From NCBI RefSeq assembly GCF_014395225.1, contig NZ_CP060723.1:6076001-6140000 (forward strand): a stretch of DNA of 64,000 nt, in the 5' to 3' direction. Of the stretch, positions 19,059-28,165 are shown one piece after another. The translations under genes were made by a program, and so were the position numbers. Numbering within the stretch: position 1 is the first letter of the stretch; each line of letters starts with the position of its first letter. The notes beneath the pieces are model-generated. The model had not been told where the DNA came from. It saw nothing but the letters and a program-made list of their open reading frames with translations, and made no database searches. Source of the stretch: Pedobacter roseus (GTDB taxonomy: Bacteria; Bacteroidota; Bacteroidia; Sphingobacteriales; Sphingobacteriaceae).

Positions 19059-19658
19059 ATGAACAAAAAAACAGTACTCCTACTCGCATGCCCTGTAATG
19101 TTGTTATTGATGTCGCTAAAAATGGTATTTATACCTTCACAAGGGAAAAAGCCATTAACTGATAGCTTAAAGCGGCCGGCTAAATTTGGTTTTGGCCGAC
19201 CAGCTACCGCTCAGGAAATTGCAGCATGGGATATCGACGTTCGCCCCGACGGGAAAGGCTTGCCGGCAGGGCAGGGTGATGTGAAAAAAGGCAGGGTACT
19301 TTACGCTCAAAAATGTGCGATGTGCCATGGTGTTGATGGTACCGAAAAACCGGGTATCAAACTTCCTGGAAATGCTTTGGTTGGCGATACGTCGGCCACC
19401 AGCAAGCCCAAAACCATTGGCAATTACTGGCCTTATGCCACTACCTTGTTCGATTATATGCGCCGTGCCATGCCCTATAATCTTCCCGGCTCGTTAAGCA
19501 ACGATGAAGTATACAGCATAACCGCTTATCTGCTCAATGCCAACAAAATTATCAAAGCAGATGTGGTACTCGATGCTAAAAACCTATATAAAGTGGTAAT
19601 GCCAGCGAAAAAACTATTTATTATGGACGATCGTAAAGGAGGCCCTGAAATAAAATAA
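19059..19658 (+). CDS. c-type cytochrome (SorB/SoxD-like) partner of the molybdoenzyme
   Basis: The 199-residue protein has an N-terminal membrane or signal segment and one heme c site CAMCH (86-90). The probable distal Met is in the RRAMPYNLPGSLSNDEVY region (about 133-150). The pattern matches the cytochrome subunits paired with sulfite or sulfane dehydrogenases. Its stop overlaps the ATG of the molybdopterin gene (TAATG at 19656-19660), so the two are translationally coupled. It should carry electrons away from the Mo centre in the periplasm. Confidence 0.87.
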   Translation: MNKKTVLLLACPVMLLLMSLKMVFIPSQGKKPLTDSLKRPAKFGFGRPATAQEIAAWDIDVRPDGKGLPAGQGDVKKGRVLYAQKCAMCHGVDGTEKPGIKLPGNALVGDTSATSKPKTIGNYWPYATTLFDYMRRAMPYNLPGSLSNDEVYSITAYLLNANKIIKADVVLDAKNLYKVVMPAKKLFIMDDRKGGPEIK

Positions 19659-20912
19659 TGGAAAAGCGCGATAACAAAGATCAGAAAAGAGCCACAGGCA
19701 AAATCAGCCGCCGAACTTTATTGGGAGGGGTAATTGCTGCTGCAGTTTTACCTGTACAATCTTTATTTGCTGATGAAATACAGCCAAAAACGCCGGTTCT
19801 TCCTGAAATTACAGATGATCCAACCAAAATCGTCGGTCCAGGGCCAAGCCCGTTGGGTAAACGTTCAACATTTGAGCAACCGGTACGCAAACCTTCTGAT
19901 ATTTCCTCCCGTACTCCTTTACAGGATATGCACAGCACCATTACGCCTGCCGATCTTCATTTCGAGCGTCATCATGCGGGTATTCCAACCATCGATCCTG
20001 CAAAACACGAACTACTCATTCACGGTTTGGTCGATAACCCGATGAAATTTACCTTGGCTGATATCAAAAGATTCCCATCCGTTACCCGTACCTGTTTTAT
20101 CGAATGTGCAGGTAATTTTCGCACGGGTAAAGCCGAAATGACGCCCCAGGATATTCTTGGACTGACTAGTCAGAGCGAGTGGACGGGTGTAATGCTCTCT
20201 ACCCTATTCAAAGAAGTAGGCATCAGCGATAAAGCCAAATGGTTTTTAGCCGAAGGTTCGGATGCTGCCGTAATGACCCGTACCATCCCCATTGCAAAAG
20301 CCTGGGATGATGCCATGATTGTTTATGCACAGAACGGTGAAGCCATACGGCCCGAACAGGGTTATCCCATCAGGTTACTTTTGCCAGGTTTTGAAGGCAA
20401 TATGAATATCAAATGGCTCAGGCGTATTGAACTTTCGGAAGAACCTTACATGACCAGAGAAGAAACGTCAAAATATACTTACCCTGTAAAAGATAAAATC
20501 AGAATGTTTAGCTTTGAGTTGGATGCGCGTTCCATCATCACCTATCCTTCTTATCCCCAAAAGGTAAATAAAGGCTGGGTAGAAATACGTGGAATTGCCT
20601 GGAGCGGGAGGGGGGAAGGTAGAAAAAGTAGAAGTAAGTACCGATGCCGGCAAAACCTGGCAACTGGCTAATTTACAGGAGCCTGTTTTGAGTAAAGCAC
20701 ATACTTATTTCAGGTATCTGTGGGATTGGAAGGGTGAAGCTACTGAAATATTGAGCCGCGTTACCGACGAAACAGGCTATTTACAACCAACTTTGGCACA
20801 ATTGGTAGAAGCGCGTGGTGTAAACTTAGGCGGGTACCACATGAACCCCATCACTGCATGGCAGATTAAAAATGACGGAACCGTTTTATTTAAACCGGAA
20901 ACCATAAAATAA
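19658..20912 (+). pseudogene. SoxC/SorA-like molybdopterin sulfite/sulfane dehydrogenase, frameshifted at about 20610
   Basis: The frames 19658-20671 and 20589-20912 encode one protein of about 417 residues, split by an extra base in a G-rich run (GGGAGGGGGG at 20606-20615). Removing one G gives WSGGGKVEKVEVSTDAG and the family-typical Mo-dimerisation domain. The N-terminus has a Tat motif (SRRTLLGG, 18-25). The Mo-binding fold has the ligand Cys in TCFIECAGNFR (Cys150 by position), and GPSPLGKRSTFE is typical of SoxC. It would oxidise sulfite or sulfane sulfur in the periplasm, with the cytochrome encoded upstream as acceptor. I suspect a sequencing error rather than a dead gene. Confidence 0.82.
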
Positions 20913-20916
20913 CCAG

Positions 20917-22359
20917 ATGAAACTAGAAAAACGGGATTATGATGCAATTGTAGTAGGATCGGGGCCAAATGGACTGGCTGCTGCCATTCTTTTGCAGCAA
21001 CAGGGACTTTCCGTTTTAATTATAGAAGGTAAAAACGTAATTGGAGGGGGATTGAGTTCTGCCGAACTTACTTTGCCCGGCTTTACGCACGATGTATGTT
21101 CGGCGATCCACCCGATGGCGCTGGCTTCGCCGTTTTTTAAAACTTTGCCCCTGGCAGATTTTGGATTGGAATATCTGCAGCCCGTTTTGGCTGCGGCACA
21201 TCCTTTTGATGATGGTAGCGCTGCCATACTGGATCACTCTATCCAAAAAACCGCTGAATACTTAGGTGGCGATGCCAAAACTTATACTTCATTGATGGAG
21301 AGCGTCACGGAAACATGGCCACTGATCGATGAAGATGCGTTAGGACCATTACGTTTCCCCAAACATCCATTGGCGATGGCAGGTTTTGGCCTGAAAGCAT
21401 TGAGCAGTGCAACAGGTTTTGTTAAACGTTTTAAAGAACAACACGCCCGGGGCCTTTTTGCCGGAATGGCTGCACATGCCATACAACCTTTAGGCAATTT
21501 AAGCACTACAGCCATTGGTTTGGTATTATTGGCTGGCGGACACCTTAAAGGGTGGCCGATACCTAAAGGCGGATCAAAATTTATTGCAGAGGCATTGGCA
21601 GGTTATTTTAAATCGCTTGGAGGAAAAATTGAAACCGGAACTTTTGTTAACGCTTTGGATCAATTGCCTTCTGCCGATGCCGTGCTTTTTGATGTGACCC
21701 CGAAACAGTTACTGCAAATTGCAGGGCATAAATTCTCCAATATTTACAAATGGCAACTCGAACGTTACCGTTATGGTATGGGCGTATTCAAGGTAGATTG
21801 GGCATTGGATGGTGCGATTCCGTTTACTGCCGAAGAATGTCGTGGTGCAGGTACCATACATTTGGGCAATACTTTCGAAGAGATTGCAGCAGGCGAACTG
21901 ATGACCAGTAAAGGTCAACAGGCAGAAAAACCTTATGTGCTTTTGGCACAGCAGAGTTTATTCGATCCTTCGCGTGCACCTGAAGGAAAACAAACAGCCT
22001 GGGCCTATTGCCACGTTCCCAATGGATCAAAACAGGATCTGACCAGCATTATCGAAAATCAGGTGGAAAGATTTGCTCCTGGCTTTAAAGATCGGATCAT
22101 TGCCAAACATACCATGAATACCGAACAGATGGAAGCGCATAACCGCAACTACATTGGCGGGGATATTAACGGAGGGATATTAGACCTCGGACAATTATTT
22201 ACACGTCCGGCTTTAAGGTGGTCGCCATATAGAACATCAGCCAAAGGATTGTACATCTGCTCGTCATCAACTCCGCCAGGAGGTGGTGTGCACGGAATGT
22301 GCGGCTACAATGCCGGAAAAAGAGTATTAAAAGATATTTTCAACATAAAAATCAGATAA
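20917..22359 (+). CDS. FAD-dependent oxidoreductase, PYROXD2/CrtI-like
   Basis: The 480-residue flavoprotein starts with the dinucleotide-binding motif VVGSGPNGLAAA (12-23) and an acidic residue at the second strand end. It then has IGGGLSSAELTLPGFTHDVCSAIHP (about 42-66), a pattern shared by PYROXD2-like and phytoene-desaturase-like enzymes. The C-terminal GGGVHGMCGYNAGKRV closes the FAD site. It starts 4 bp after the molybdoenzyme gene, so it belongs to this operon. Its substrate is not evident; a role in pigment chemistry would be out of context here. Confidence 0.85.
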   Translation: MKLEKRDYDAIVVGSGPNGLAAAILLQQQGLSVLIIEGKNVIGGGLSSAELTLPGFTHDVCSAIHPMALASPFFKTLPLADFGLEYLQPVLAAAHPFDDGSAAILDHSIQKTAEYLGGDAKTYTSLMESVTETWPLIDEDALGPLRFPKHPLAMAGFGLKALSSATGFVKRFKEQHARGLFAGMAAHAIQPLGNLSTTAIGLVLLAGGHLKGWPIPKGGSKFIAEALAGYFKSLGGKIETGTFVNALDQLPSADAVLFDVTPKQLLQIAGHKFSNIYKWQLERYRYGMGVFKVDWALDGAIPFTAEECRGAGTIHLGNTFEEIAAGELMTSKGQQAEKPYVLLAQQSLFDPSRAPEGKQTAWAYCHVPNGSKQDLTSIIENQVERFAPGFKDRIIAKHTMNTEQMEAHNRNYIGGDINGGILDLGQLFTRPALRWSPYRTSAKGLYICSSSTPPGGGVHGMCGYNAGKRVLKDIFNIKIR

Positions 22360-22374
22360 CCACAAAGAAACACT

Positions 22375-23748
22375 ATGTCAACACAGAACAATGCTTCGGG
22401 AACTACGGGAGCTTTAACAGATGCGGGGATTACACCCGACAAAAAAACATTTTTACAATCGCTTACCGAAGATTGGTGGGCGGTAATTTTAGGAACAATT
22501 ATTATTGCTACCGTACTTTATTTAACCAATAGCGGCACAACGATCACTTTACCCGCTTATAAATGGGCCACTTCTGAAGATCTTTTTGGTAAAATCCTTT
22601 CAGGCCAGAATTTATTACTCATTTTAGAAACTGGTGCGATTTTTCTGGCGCTTGCATCCATAGCCATCGGCCTTTCTGGTGGTAACGTAGCCAGGTTTGC
22701 CGCAGGTTTTTCGCTGATCTACTTTCTTGCGATTATCTCTTTCATTATTGGCGGCAACAAAAACGTTTCTTATTTCGGACTGGAATATGTGGTTTTTGCT
22801 TTGCTGATTGGTATCCTGTTGGGTAACGTAATAAAACTACCCGATTGGCTAAAAGAAGCCGTACGCTCCGAATTTTACATTAAAACCGGTCTGGTAATTT
22901 TAGGAACAACCATTTTATCTGCTGATTTAATTAAAGCTGGCTTGCCCGGAATTGTACAGGCGGTTATCGTGGTAACGGCAGTTTGGTTTTTCTCTTTATG
23001 GTTAAGCCGCAGGCTGAAAGTAGATGATGAATTCGGTGTGATTTTAGCCTCTGCCGTATCCATTTGTGGTGTTTCTGCTGCGATAGTTGCGGCGGGAGCG
23101 ATTAACGGCGACAAACGCAAACTCTCTTACGTAACCACATTGGTATTGATTATGGCTATCCCGATGATGATCATCCAGCCATGGGCCGTGAGGTATTTTC
23201 ATATCCCCGAAGTAATTGGCGGTGCATGGTTGGGTGGAACGTTAGATACTACCGCAACGGTTACTGCGGCAGGCGATTTAGTTGGTCCGATTGCCGTTAA
23301 AGCCGGGGTGATTGCAAAATTCTCGCAGAATGTATTTATCGGTGTGGCGGCGTTTTTTATCGCCATCTGGTGGGCCTATAAAAAACCAAAAGGCGAAGCT
23401 GGTGAAGTTTTGCCTAAAGCTAAAAGCCCCGGACTTAAAATTGTATGGGAGCGTTTCCCGAAATTTGTATTGGGCTTTGTTGCTGCATCATTGGTGTTTT
23501 CTTTCTTATTATCGCCGGCAACTGCAAAAAGTGTTGCGCCAACATTAAATGGCTTGCGTACCGTGTGGTTCGCCATTGCCTTTATCTCAATTGGTATGGA
23601 GGCTAAGTTTTCGTCACTGGTTAAACTGCAAGGTGGCCGACCAGCATTTACGTTTGTAACCGCTCAGATTTTCAACATCTTCTGGACGCTGTTGTGGTCG
23701 TATATACTGTTTGGTGGGTATTTGTTCCCTGTACCAGATTTTAAATAA
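22375..23748 (+). CDS. YeiH-family putative sulfate exporter (UPF0324)
   Basis: The 457-residue membrane protein has about ten helices. It shows the YeiH/UPF0324 core: IKTGLVILGTTILSADLIKAG, then VSICGVSAAIVAAGAI (about 222-237), then GAWLGGTLDTTATVTAAG (about 283-300). Family members are proposed sulfate exporters, although direct evidence is limited. As the last gene of an operon containing a sulfite or sulfane dehydrogenase, exporting the sulfate end product is the most economical role. A terminator follows 30 bp later. Confidence 0.87.
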   Translation: MSTQNNASGTTGALTDAGITPDKKTFLQSLTEDWWAVILGTIIIATVLYLTNSGTTITLPAYKWATSEDLFGKILSGQNLLLILETGAIFLALASIAIGLSGGNVARFAAGFSLIYFLAIISFIIGGNKNVSYFGLEYVVFALLIGILLGNVIKLPDWLKEAVRSEFYIKTGLVILGTTILSADLIKAGLPGIVQAVIVVTAVWFFSLWLSRRLKVDDEFGVILASAVSICGVSAAIVAAGAINGDKRKLSYVTTLVLIMAIPMMIIQPWAVRYFHIPEVIGGAWLGGTLDTTATVTAAGDLVGPIAVKAGVIAKFSQNVFIGVAAFFIAIWWAYKKPKGEAGEVLPKAKSPGLKIVWERFPKFVLGFVAASLVFSFLLSPATAKSVAPTLNGLRTVWFAIAFISIGMEAKFSSLVKLQGGRPAFTFVTAQIFNIFWTLLWSYILFGGYLFPVPDFK

Positions 23749-23776
23749 TGAAGGCATCTGATGTAATTTAATTAAA

Positions 23777-23812
23777 ACAGCGCTTCGGGACATCCGGAGC
23801 GCTATCTTTTTA
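23777..23812. terminator. Terminator shared by convergent genes
   Basis: AGCGCTTCGG (23779-23788), a short loop, then CCGGAGCGCT (23794-23803), followed by a T-rich run. It ends the sulfur operon and the convergent SnoaL-like gene. Confidence 0.75.
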
Positions 23813-24172
23813 TCCCATCCGATAAAAGAACTCGTCGGCAACGATTTTACCGTCTTTTACTTCGTAAACGCAGATCTCGCTCATTTTCATTCTTCCATGC
23901 TCCTTATAAGTGGCATCAATATCCATTACTAGAGAAAAATGATGCTCGGCAACAATCGGGTCTGAAAGGGTTGCACTATGGATCTCCTGCACGCTTTCTT
24001 CCCACTGTAACGTTTTGTTTTTAACTGCGGTTTTACCTTCAGTCAGTTCCATGTCAGATCCCTTCGGCTCCCTGCTCACCACGTTATCTGCATAAAGTTC
24101 TTCAATCGCCTGATCATTTTTGCCTTCACGGCACAGCTGTACCAATTGGTCAGCAACTTCTTGTGTGGTCAT
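23810..24172 (-). CDS. SnoaL-like / NTF2-fold protein
   Basis: The 120-residue protein is a single cone-fold domain. N-terminal helices (MTTQEVADQLVQLCREGKNDQAI) are followed by LYADNVVSREP, then beta strands ending in ISEICVYEV-like EICVYEVKDGKIVADEFFYR. This is the SnoaL_3-type pattern of many small Bacteroidetes proteins of unknown substrate. It is a lone gene with its own start and a shared downstream terminator. It could be an isomerase or a ligand-binding protein. Confidence 0.75.
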   Translation of the reverse strand: MTTQEVADQLVQLCREGKNDQAIEELYADNVVSREPKGSDMELTEGKTAVKNKTLQWEESVQEIHSATLSDPIVAEHHFSLVMDIDATYKEHGRMKMSEICVYEVKDGKIVADEFFYRMG

Positions 24173-24346
24173 ATCATTATATTTTAGTTATCATAATATA
24201 GACGTTTACGGCAAGCAAATTGTTTAATGCAGATTATCAATTTGTTAACAAAGCAAAAGAATGAACACCATAAAAAAGACATGCGAAATGCACGGCCATT
24301 ATTTTTAATTAAAAAGAGTTAGAAAACCATTAATACCTGTAGCTGA

Positions 24347-24796
24347 TTAAGCATCTGGTATTTCAGGTTCTACCAATTTGATCAGTTTTTCGATGGATTC
24401 CTGCCAGCCCAGGTAACACATTTCGGCCGGTATTACCGCAGGTATATTTTCCTGTAATACCTTTAATTCTGTGCCTACTATGGTTTTCTTAAACCATACT
24501 GAGGTGATCATCCCGCCAGGAAGATTTGGGTCATCAAATTTGTCAGTATACTTTAAAAATTCGTTAGGCTTTATTTCCAGAAACGCTCCGGTCCAGCTGT
24601 GGCTGTTTCCGGTAGTAAAATTCTGGAACGACATTTTATAAGTAAGTCCTTCTTCTACCTTGCGTTCGTGAACAGTGCAAAGAAAACCATAAGGTGGTAA
24701 CCATGCCGCAATTGCGGTGTTATCGGTAAAGGCACGATATAATTTTTCTGGTGATGCCTTTATAATCCTGTGTAATGAAACTTTATTGTCTGACAT
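24347..24796 (-). CDS. SRPBCC / AHSA1-domain protein
   Basis: I place the start at the ATG at 24794-24796 (149 residues). The family begins with a VSLHRIIKASPEKLYRAFTD strand/helix, and the upstream extension to 24868 is Lys/Arg-rich and unlike the family. The fold is START/AHSA1-like, with AAWLPPYGFLCTVHER and a conserved WxxxxxKLIKLVEPE C-terminal helix. These proteins bind hydrophobic ligands or modulate Hsp90-type ATPases; the specific role is unknown. A second AHSA1 gene sits 0.7 kb away in the ArsR operon. Confidence 0.8.
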   Translation of the reverse strand: MSDNKVSLHRIIKASPEKLYRAFTDNTAIAAWLPPYGFLCTVHERKVEEGLTYKMSFQNFTTGNSHSWTGAFLEIKPNEFLKYTDKFDDPNLPGGMITSVWFKKTIVGTELKVLQENIPAVIPAEMCYLGWQESIEKLIKLVEPEIPDA

Positions 24797-25140
24797 AAAA
24801 TAGATTTTTATTATTCCTACTCTTATGGCTTTTCGGTTCTCCCGTTTTTTAAGTGTTTGCTGCTCCACTGTTGCTTAAAACAAATATGGCGGTAAAAAAG
24901 TGAAATTAACGGGGATGAAAATGACTTTCTGACGGTGTGTTTGCGACATATTGCGCGGGCTGATTGAACTTGTATTAATCTTTTGCTCGGTCTGTGTCCT
25001 CACAGATCGAAATAAAACCTTGCTTTCAAAGGTAGGTTGTCGTCTCCACTGCATCCGATGGCTATCGGATCCGCTCGAAATGAGGATAATCCGAAATAAT
25101 GCATCTATAAAACAACCACTAAAAAAAAACATCCTAAAAA

Positions 25141-25190
25141 TTTGCGTAGTTAAATGGCTACATTTATATTTGTAGCCAAATAGCTACATA
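25141..25190 (+). promoter_or_regulatory. ArsR-operon promoter with overlapping operator
   Basis: -33 TTTG (25141-25144), a 20-nt spacer, then -7 TATATTTG (25165-25172). A palindrome GGCTACA (25156-25162) / TGTAGCC (25171-25177) overlaps the -7 element, and a further half-site TAGCTACA lies at 25181-25188. This is a natural autorepression site for the ArsR protein. Confidence 0.72.
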
Positions 25191-25514
25191 ATGAATTTAA
25201 GAAGAGATGTATTTCAGGCCATTGCCGACCCAACACGTAGAGCCATATTGCTGTTGGTGGCTACACAATCGATGACGGCGGGTGCTATTGCGGCCAATTT
25301 CGATACCGCCAGGCCAACAGTTTCCAAACACCTGCAGATCCTTACCGAGTGCGAATTACTGGAGCAGAAACAGAACGGGAGGGAAGTGCATTACCATACA
25401 AATGCCAAAAAAATGAAAGAAATAGCTGATTTTATCGAACCTTTCCGTCAGATGTGGGATGATAGGTTTAACAAACTGGAAGATATTATGAAAAATTATA
25501 AACCGACCAAATAG
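25191..25514 (+). CDS. ArsR-family transcriptional repressor
   Basis: The 107-residue protein is a single winged helix. It starts VFQAIADPTRRAILLLV (about 6-22), has the recognition helix in DTARPTVSKHLQIL (about 43-56), and continues with the wing REVHYHTN. No cysteine metal site typical of ArsR or SmtB is seen, so this belongs to the non-metal SRPBCC-linked subgroup. It heads an operon with AHSA1, DoxX and DUF1801 genes, and its own promoter carries an overlapping palindrome. Confidence 0.92.
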   Translation: MNLRRDVFQAIADPTRRAILLLVATQSMTAGAIAANFDTARPTVSKHLQILTECELLEQKQNGREVHYHTNAKKMKEIADFIEPFRQMWDDRFNKLEDIMKNYKPTK

Positions 25515-25520
25515 AACCAA

Positions 25521-25988
25521 ATGGAGCAGAAAACAAAAATTGATGCAGAAAATGGAAAACAGGAAATCGTAATTACGAGGGAGTTTGATCTTCCGGTTGA
25601 ATTGCTTTTTAAAGCTTACATAGAGCCCGAAATTGTAGCACAATGGATGGGTACCAAGGTACTTAAACTCGAAAATAAAAAACATGGCAGTTATGTTTTC
25701 GAAACTTCAGATCAAAAAGGGAACGTAGCTTTTGTAGCCAGTGGTGTAATCCACGAATTTGTGCCTGAAGAGAAAATCACCCGGACATTCGAAATGGAAA
25801 ATACGCCTTTTGCCGCGCAGCTTGAATTTTTAACCTTTGAAAAACTGACGGATGATAGGAGCAAACTTACCATGCACGTGATATACAAGTCGGTTGGTGT
25901 AAGAGATCAGATCCTGGCTTTACCTTTTGCCCAGGGCATTAATATGGCGCATAACCGTTTGCAGAATATCGTAGATCAATTAAAATAA
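25521..25988 (+). CDS. SRPBCC / AHSA1-domain protein
   Basis: This 155-residue AHSA1-type protein has EIVITREFDLPVELLFKAYIEPEIVAQWMG at the N-terminus (positions about 14-43, partly a family signature) and a C-terminal amphipathic helix. It begins 6 bp after the ArsR gene. ArsR-AHSA1 pairs are very common in soil Bacteroidetes and probably respond to a small lipophilic molecule. The ligand is unknown. Confidence 0.88.
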   Translation: MEQKTKIDAENGKQEIVITREFDLPVELLFKAYIEPEIVAQWMGTKVLKLENKKHGSYVFETSDQKGNVAFVASGVIHEFVPEEKITRTFEMENTPFAAQLEFLTFEKLTDDRSKLTMHVIYKSVGVRDQILALPFAQGINMAHNRLQNIVDQLK

Positions 25989-25994
25989 AAAATT

Positions 25995-26381
25995 ATGACA
26001 AAGAGAAACAAAATTATCTATTGGATCGCCACAGTTTGGCTTTCCCTGGGCATGTTATCAACCGGCGTTGTACAGTTATTAAAAACGAAAGAAGAAGTAG
26101 CCCTTTTTACCCAATTGGGCTATCCCGTTTATTTCCTCACTTTATTGGGTATCTGGAAAATTTTGGGTGTTATAGCCGTGCTTATTCCTAAATTTACTTT
26201 ACTAAAAGAATGGGCCTATGCAGGTTTTTTCTTTGCGATGTCTGGCGCCGTTTTTTCGCATATCTCGGTGGCTGATCATAGCTTTTCGGCATATTTCGGG
26301 CCTATGTTATTGTTGGTATTAACCGTACTTTCATGGTATTTCAGGCCTGCAGAAAGAAAAATCGTTTCAACTAATCTATAA
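25995..26381 (+). CDS. DoxX-like family membrane protein
   Basis: This 128-residue protein has four predicted transmembrane helices and the DoxX-like features SLGMLSTGVVQLLK (about 15-28) and ILGVIAVLIPKFTLLKEWAYAGFFF (about 54-78). It is co-transcribed with the ArsR and AHSA1 genes. It is a different, shorter subfamily from the two DoxX-like proteins of the sulfur operon. The function is unknown. Confidence 0.85.
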   Translation: MTKRNKIIYWIATVWLSLGMLSTGVVQLLKTKEEVALFTQLGYPVYFLTLLGIWKILGVIAVLIPKFTLLKEWAYAGFFFAMSGAVFSHISVADHSFSAYFGPMLLLVLTVLSWYFRPAERKIVSTNL

Positions 26382-26382
26382 T

Positions 26383-26964
26383 ATGATGAACCCAAAAGCT
26401 GATTTTTATTTCAATAAAGCCAAAAAATGGCAGGAAGCAGTAAATTTATTGAGAACAATTGTGCTCGACTGCGGCCTTACAGAAGAGTTAAAATGGGGTT
26501 GCCCGTGTTATACATTAGATGGAAACAATATTGTTTTAATCCACGATTTTAAAGAGTATTGTGCTTTTTTGTTCTTTAAAGGTGCAATATTAAAGGATAA
26601 GGAAGGCATATTGATCCAGCAGACCGAAAACGTGCAATCGGCAAGGCAGATCCGCTTTACCAATGCATTACAGATTGTAGAAATGAAAGCAACCTTAAAG
26701 TCCTTCATTTTGCAAGCCATCGAGGTAGAAAAGGCAGGTTTAAAAGTAGAACTGAAAAAAACGACCGAATACAGTATTCCTGCTGAGTTCCAAAATAAAC
26801 TGGATCATATTCCAGATCTAAAAGCAGCTTTCGAAGCCTTAACCCCTGGAAGGCAAAGGGGATACCTTTTACATTTTTCGGCACCGAAACAATCGAAAAC
26901 CCGCGAAGCAAGGGTAGAGAAATATATGCCAAAGATTTTGAGTGGTAAAGGATTGGATGATTAG
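26383..26964 (+). CDS. DUF1801 / YdeI-type protein
   Basis: The 193-residue soluble protein has an N-terminal DUF1801 fold (ELKWGCPCYTLDGNNIVLIHDFKEYCAFLFFKG). The C-terminal YdeI/OmpD-associated helix has the sequence ALTPGRQRGYLLHFSAPKQSKTREARVEKYMPKI (positions about 150-184, only partly a motif). It is the last gene of the ArsR operon, with a 1-base gap after the DoxX gene. Family members are small stress-related proteins of unclear biochemical role. Confidence 0.85.
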   Translation: MMNPKADFYFNKAKKWQEAVNLLRTIVLDCGLTEELKWGCPCYTLDGNNIVLIHDFKEYCAFLFFKGAILKDKEGILIQQTENVQSARQIRFTNALQIVEMKATLKSFILQAIEVEKAGLKVELKKTTEYSIPAEFQNKLDHIPDLKAAFEALTPGRQRGYLLHFSAPKQSKTREARVEKYMPKILSGKGLDD

Positions 26965-27319
26965 TGTTTGGGCGGTTTGTAATCCTGAGCGTAGTCGAAG
27001 GTTTTTTGCCCTACTCCCAGTCTTGCCTCGGCTCACCGCCGCCGAGGGGCTCTTTCTTTATCCTTGATGATAAAGAAACAAACAATCAAGGCTTGCATCT
27101 TTTATTGAACTAAGCTATCGAAATTCTTATTGCGGCAATATGGAGGCCCCGATGAAAAATCGGGACTTTATATTGCCTTGTGTTGTGGATTGTTGAGGGT
27201 TTGTGCCTGAATTTCAATGCTTATTCCGGCGAAAATCCGCTATGTCGGATATCAGGGCGCAGATAAAACCCAATGAAAAATCTATTCCTTTTCACTACAT
27301 TTAATTCCAAAACCGCAAT
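26965..27319. repeat. Gene-free gap with hairpin repeats
   Basis: No gene was seen. Two clear hairpins lie at 27026-27047 (CCTCGG/CCGAGG) and 27053-27078 (TTTCTTTATC/GATAAAGAAA). The word CCTGAGCGTAGTCGAAGG at about 26983 recurs as CCTGAGCGGAGTCGAAGG at about 33010. This looks like a mosaic of short dispersed repeats. Confidence 0.5.
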
Positions 27320-27817
27320 ATGGATACTGCATTTTACTTAGATAAATTTCAAAAAGCAGCCGATCAGCTGGATCAAAAAGTGCTCCGTGAAAAAGAAATT
27401 GAAGTGGCTGTTGGAGAGGTTATGGATTCAGTATTTTTAAAACTCTATAAAAAATCCTGGGCAAGTCCCGGGGAAGATCCCTTAACCGCAGCATCGAGGA
27501 TTTTCTTTTCCATTTGGGTAAATGATGACATAATTGAAGAACAAAAGATTTATTATAATATTCATGCATTTAAACTTCGGCACCTTAAAGGTTATGCAAT
27601 ACAAAGCAGGCAATTTGCCGATGTATTCAGAAGCCGTTTTAAGCTTTTCGAAAACCAATGGTCAAATGTGAGTGTAAAATTTGGTCCGCTAACTTTAATG
27701 GAAGGTTGGGTGAAGCTTAATCAGAGCAATTTTCAGCATGACGTTTTATCGTTGGCTAATAGTTTTTTATCAATAGCGCATTTGGTTGATGAAACGCTTT
27801 TGAAATTTAAAAAATAA
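27320..27817 (+). CDS. Hypothetical cytoplasmic protein
   Basis: The 165-residue product has no signal peptide or membrane segment. It is helix-rich at the N-terminus (DKFQKAADQLDQKVLREKEIEVAV) and ends KFKK. I recognise no family. Normal codon use and an ATG in a plausible position support a real gene. It is isolated between two repeat-rich gaps, so nothing can be inferred from context. Confidence 0.65.
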   Translation: MDTAFYLDKFQKAADQLDQKVLREKEIEVAVGEVMDSVFLKLYKKSWASPGEDPLTAASRIFFSIWVNDDIIEEQKIYYNIHAFKLRHLKGYAIQSRQFADVFRSRFKLFENQWSNVSVKFGPLTLMEGWVKLNQSNFQHDVLSLANSFLSIAHLVDETLLKFKK

Positions 27818-28165
27818 AGTCATAGGAAATGAGTGTTTTTTATTTGGAAATGAGCGTACAGTAATTCTTGGTGGTCTTCAGCCCCGCCATTCGCTGTAGC
27901 TCCGATAGAAAAAATCGGAGGCTGCCGCTGCTGTCGGGTTTAGTTACAAGGGGTTATATGCCCTGCAACTTCAAAAATGAAAAGCTGTTTTAGCCATTTA
28001 GCCCCGGTTGAAGCGATATCCCGAAGTTTTCGGGACAGCAACGAGGTACGAGTAAGCGAAGCGTAAAAGCGGAAAACGGGAAGACATTTAATGTGTTGAA
28101 CAGGCATTGCGCTCCAAATAAAAATTGATATTTTTCAAAAACGTGGCAATAAATTTAATACCAAT
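27818..28165. repeat. Dispersed intergenic repeat, copy C
   Basis: The stretch at about 27830-28115 matches copy A at 2521-2830 along its length and in the same orientation. Shared words are CTTCAGCCCCGCC, TCGGGTTTA, CCCTGCAAC, AAAAATGAAAAGCTGTTTT, AGCAACGAGGTACGAG and GCGCTCCAAA. No coding sequence. Confidence 0.6.
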
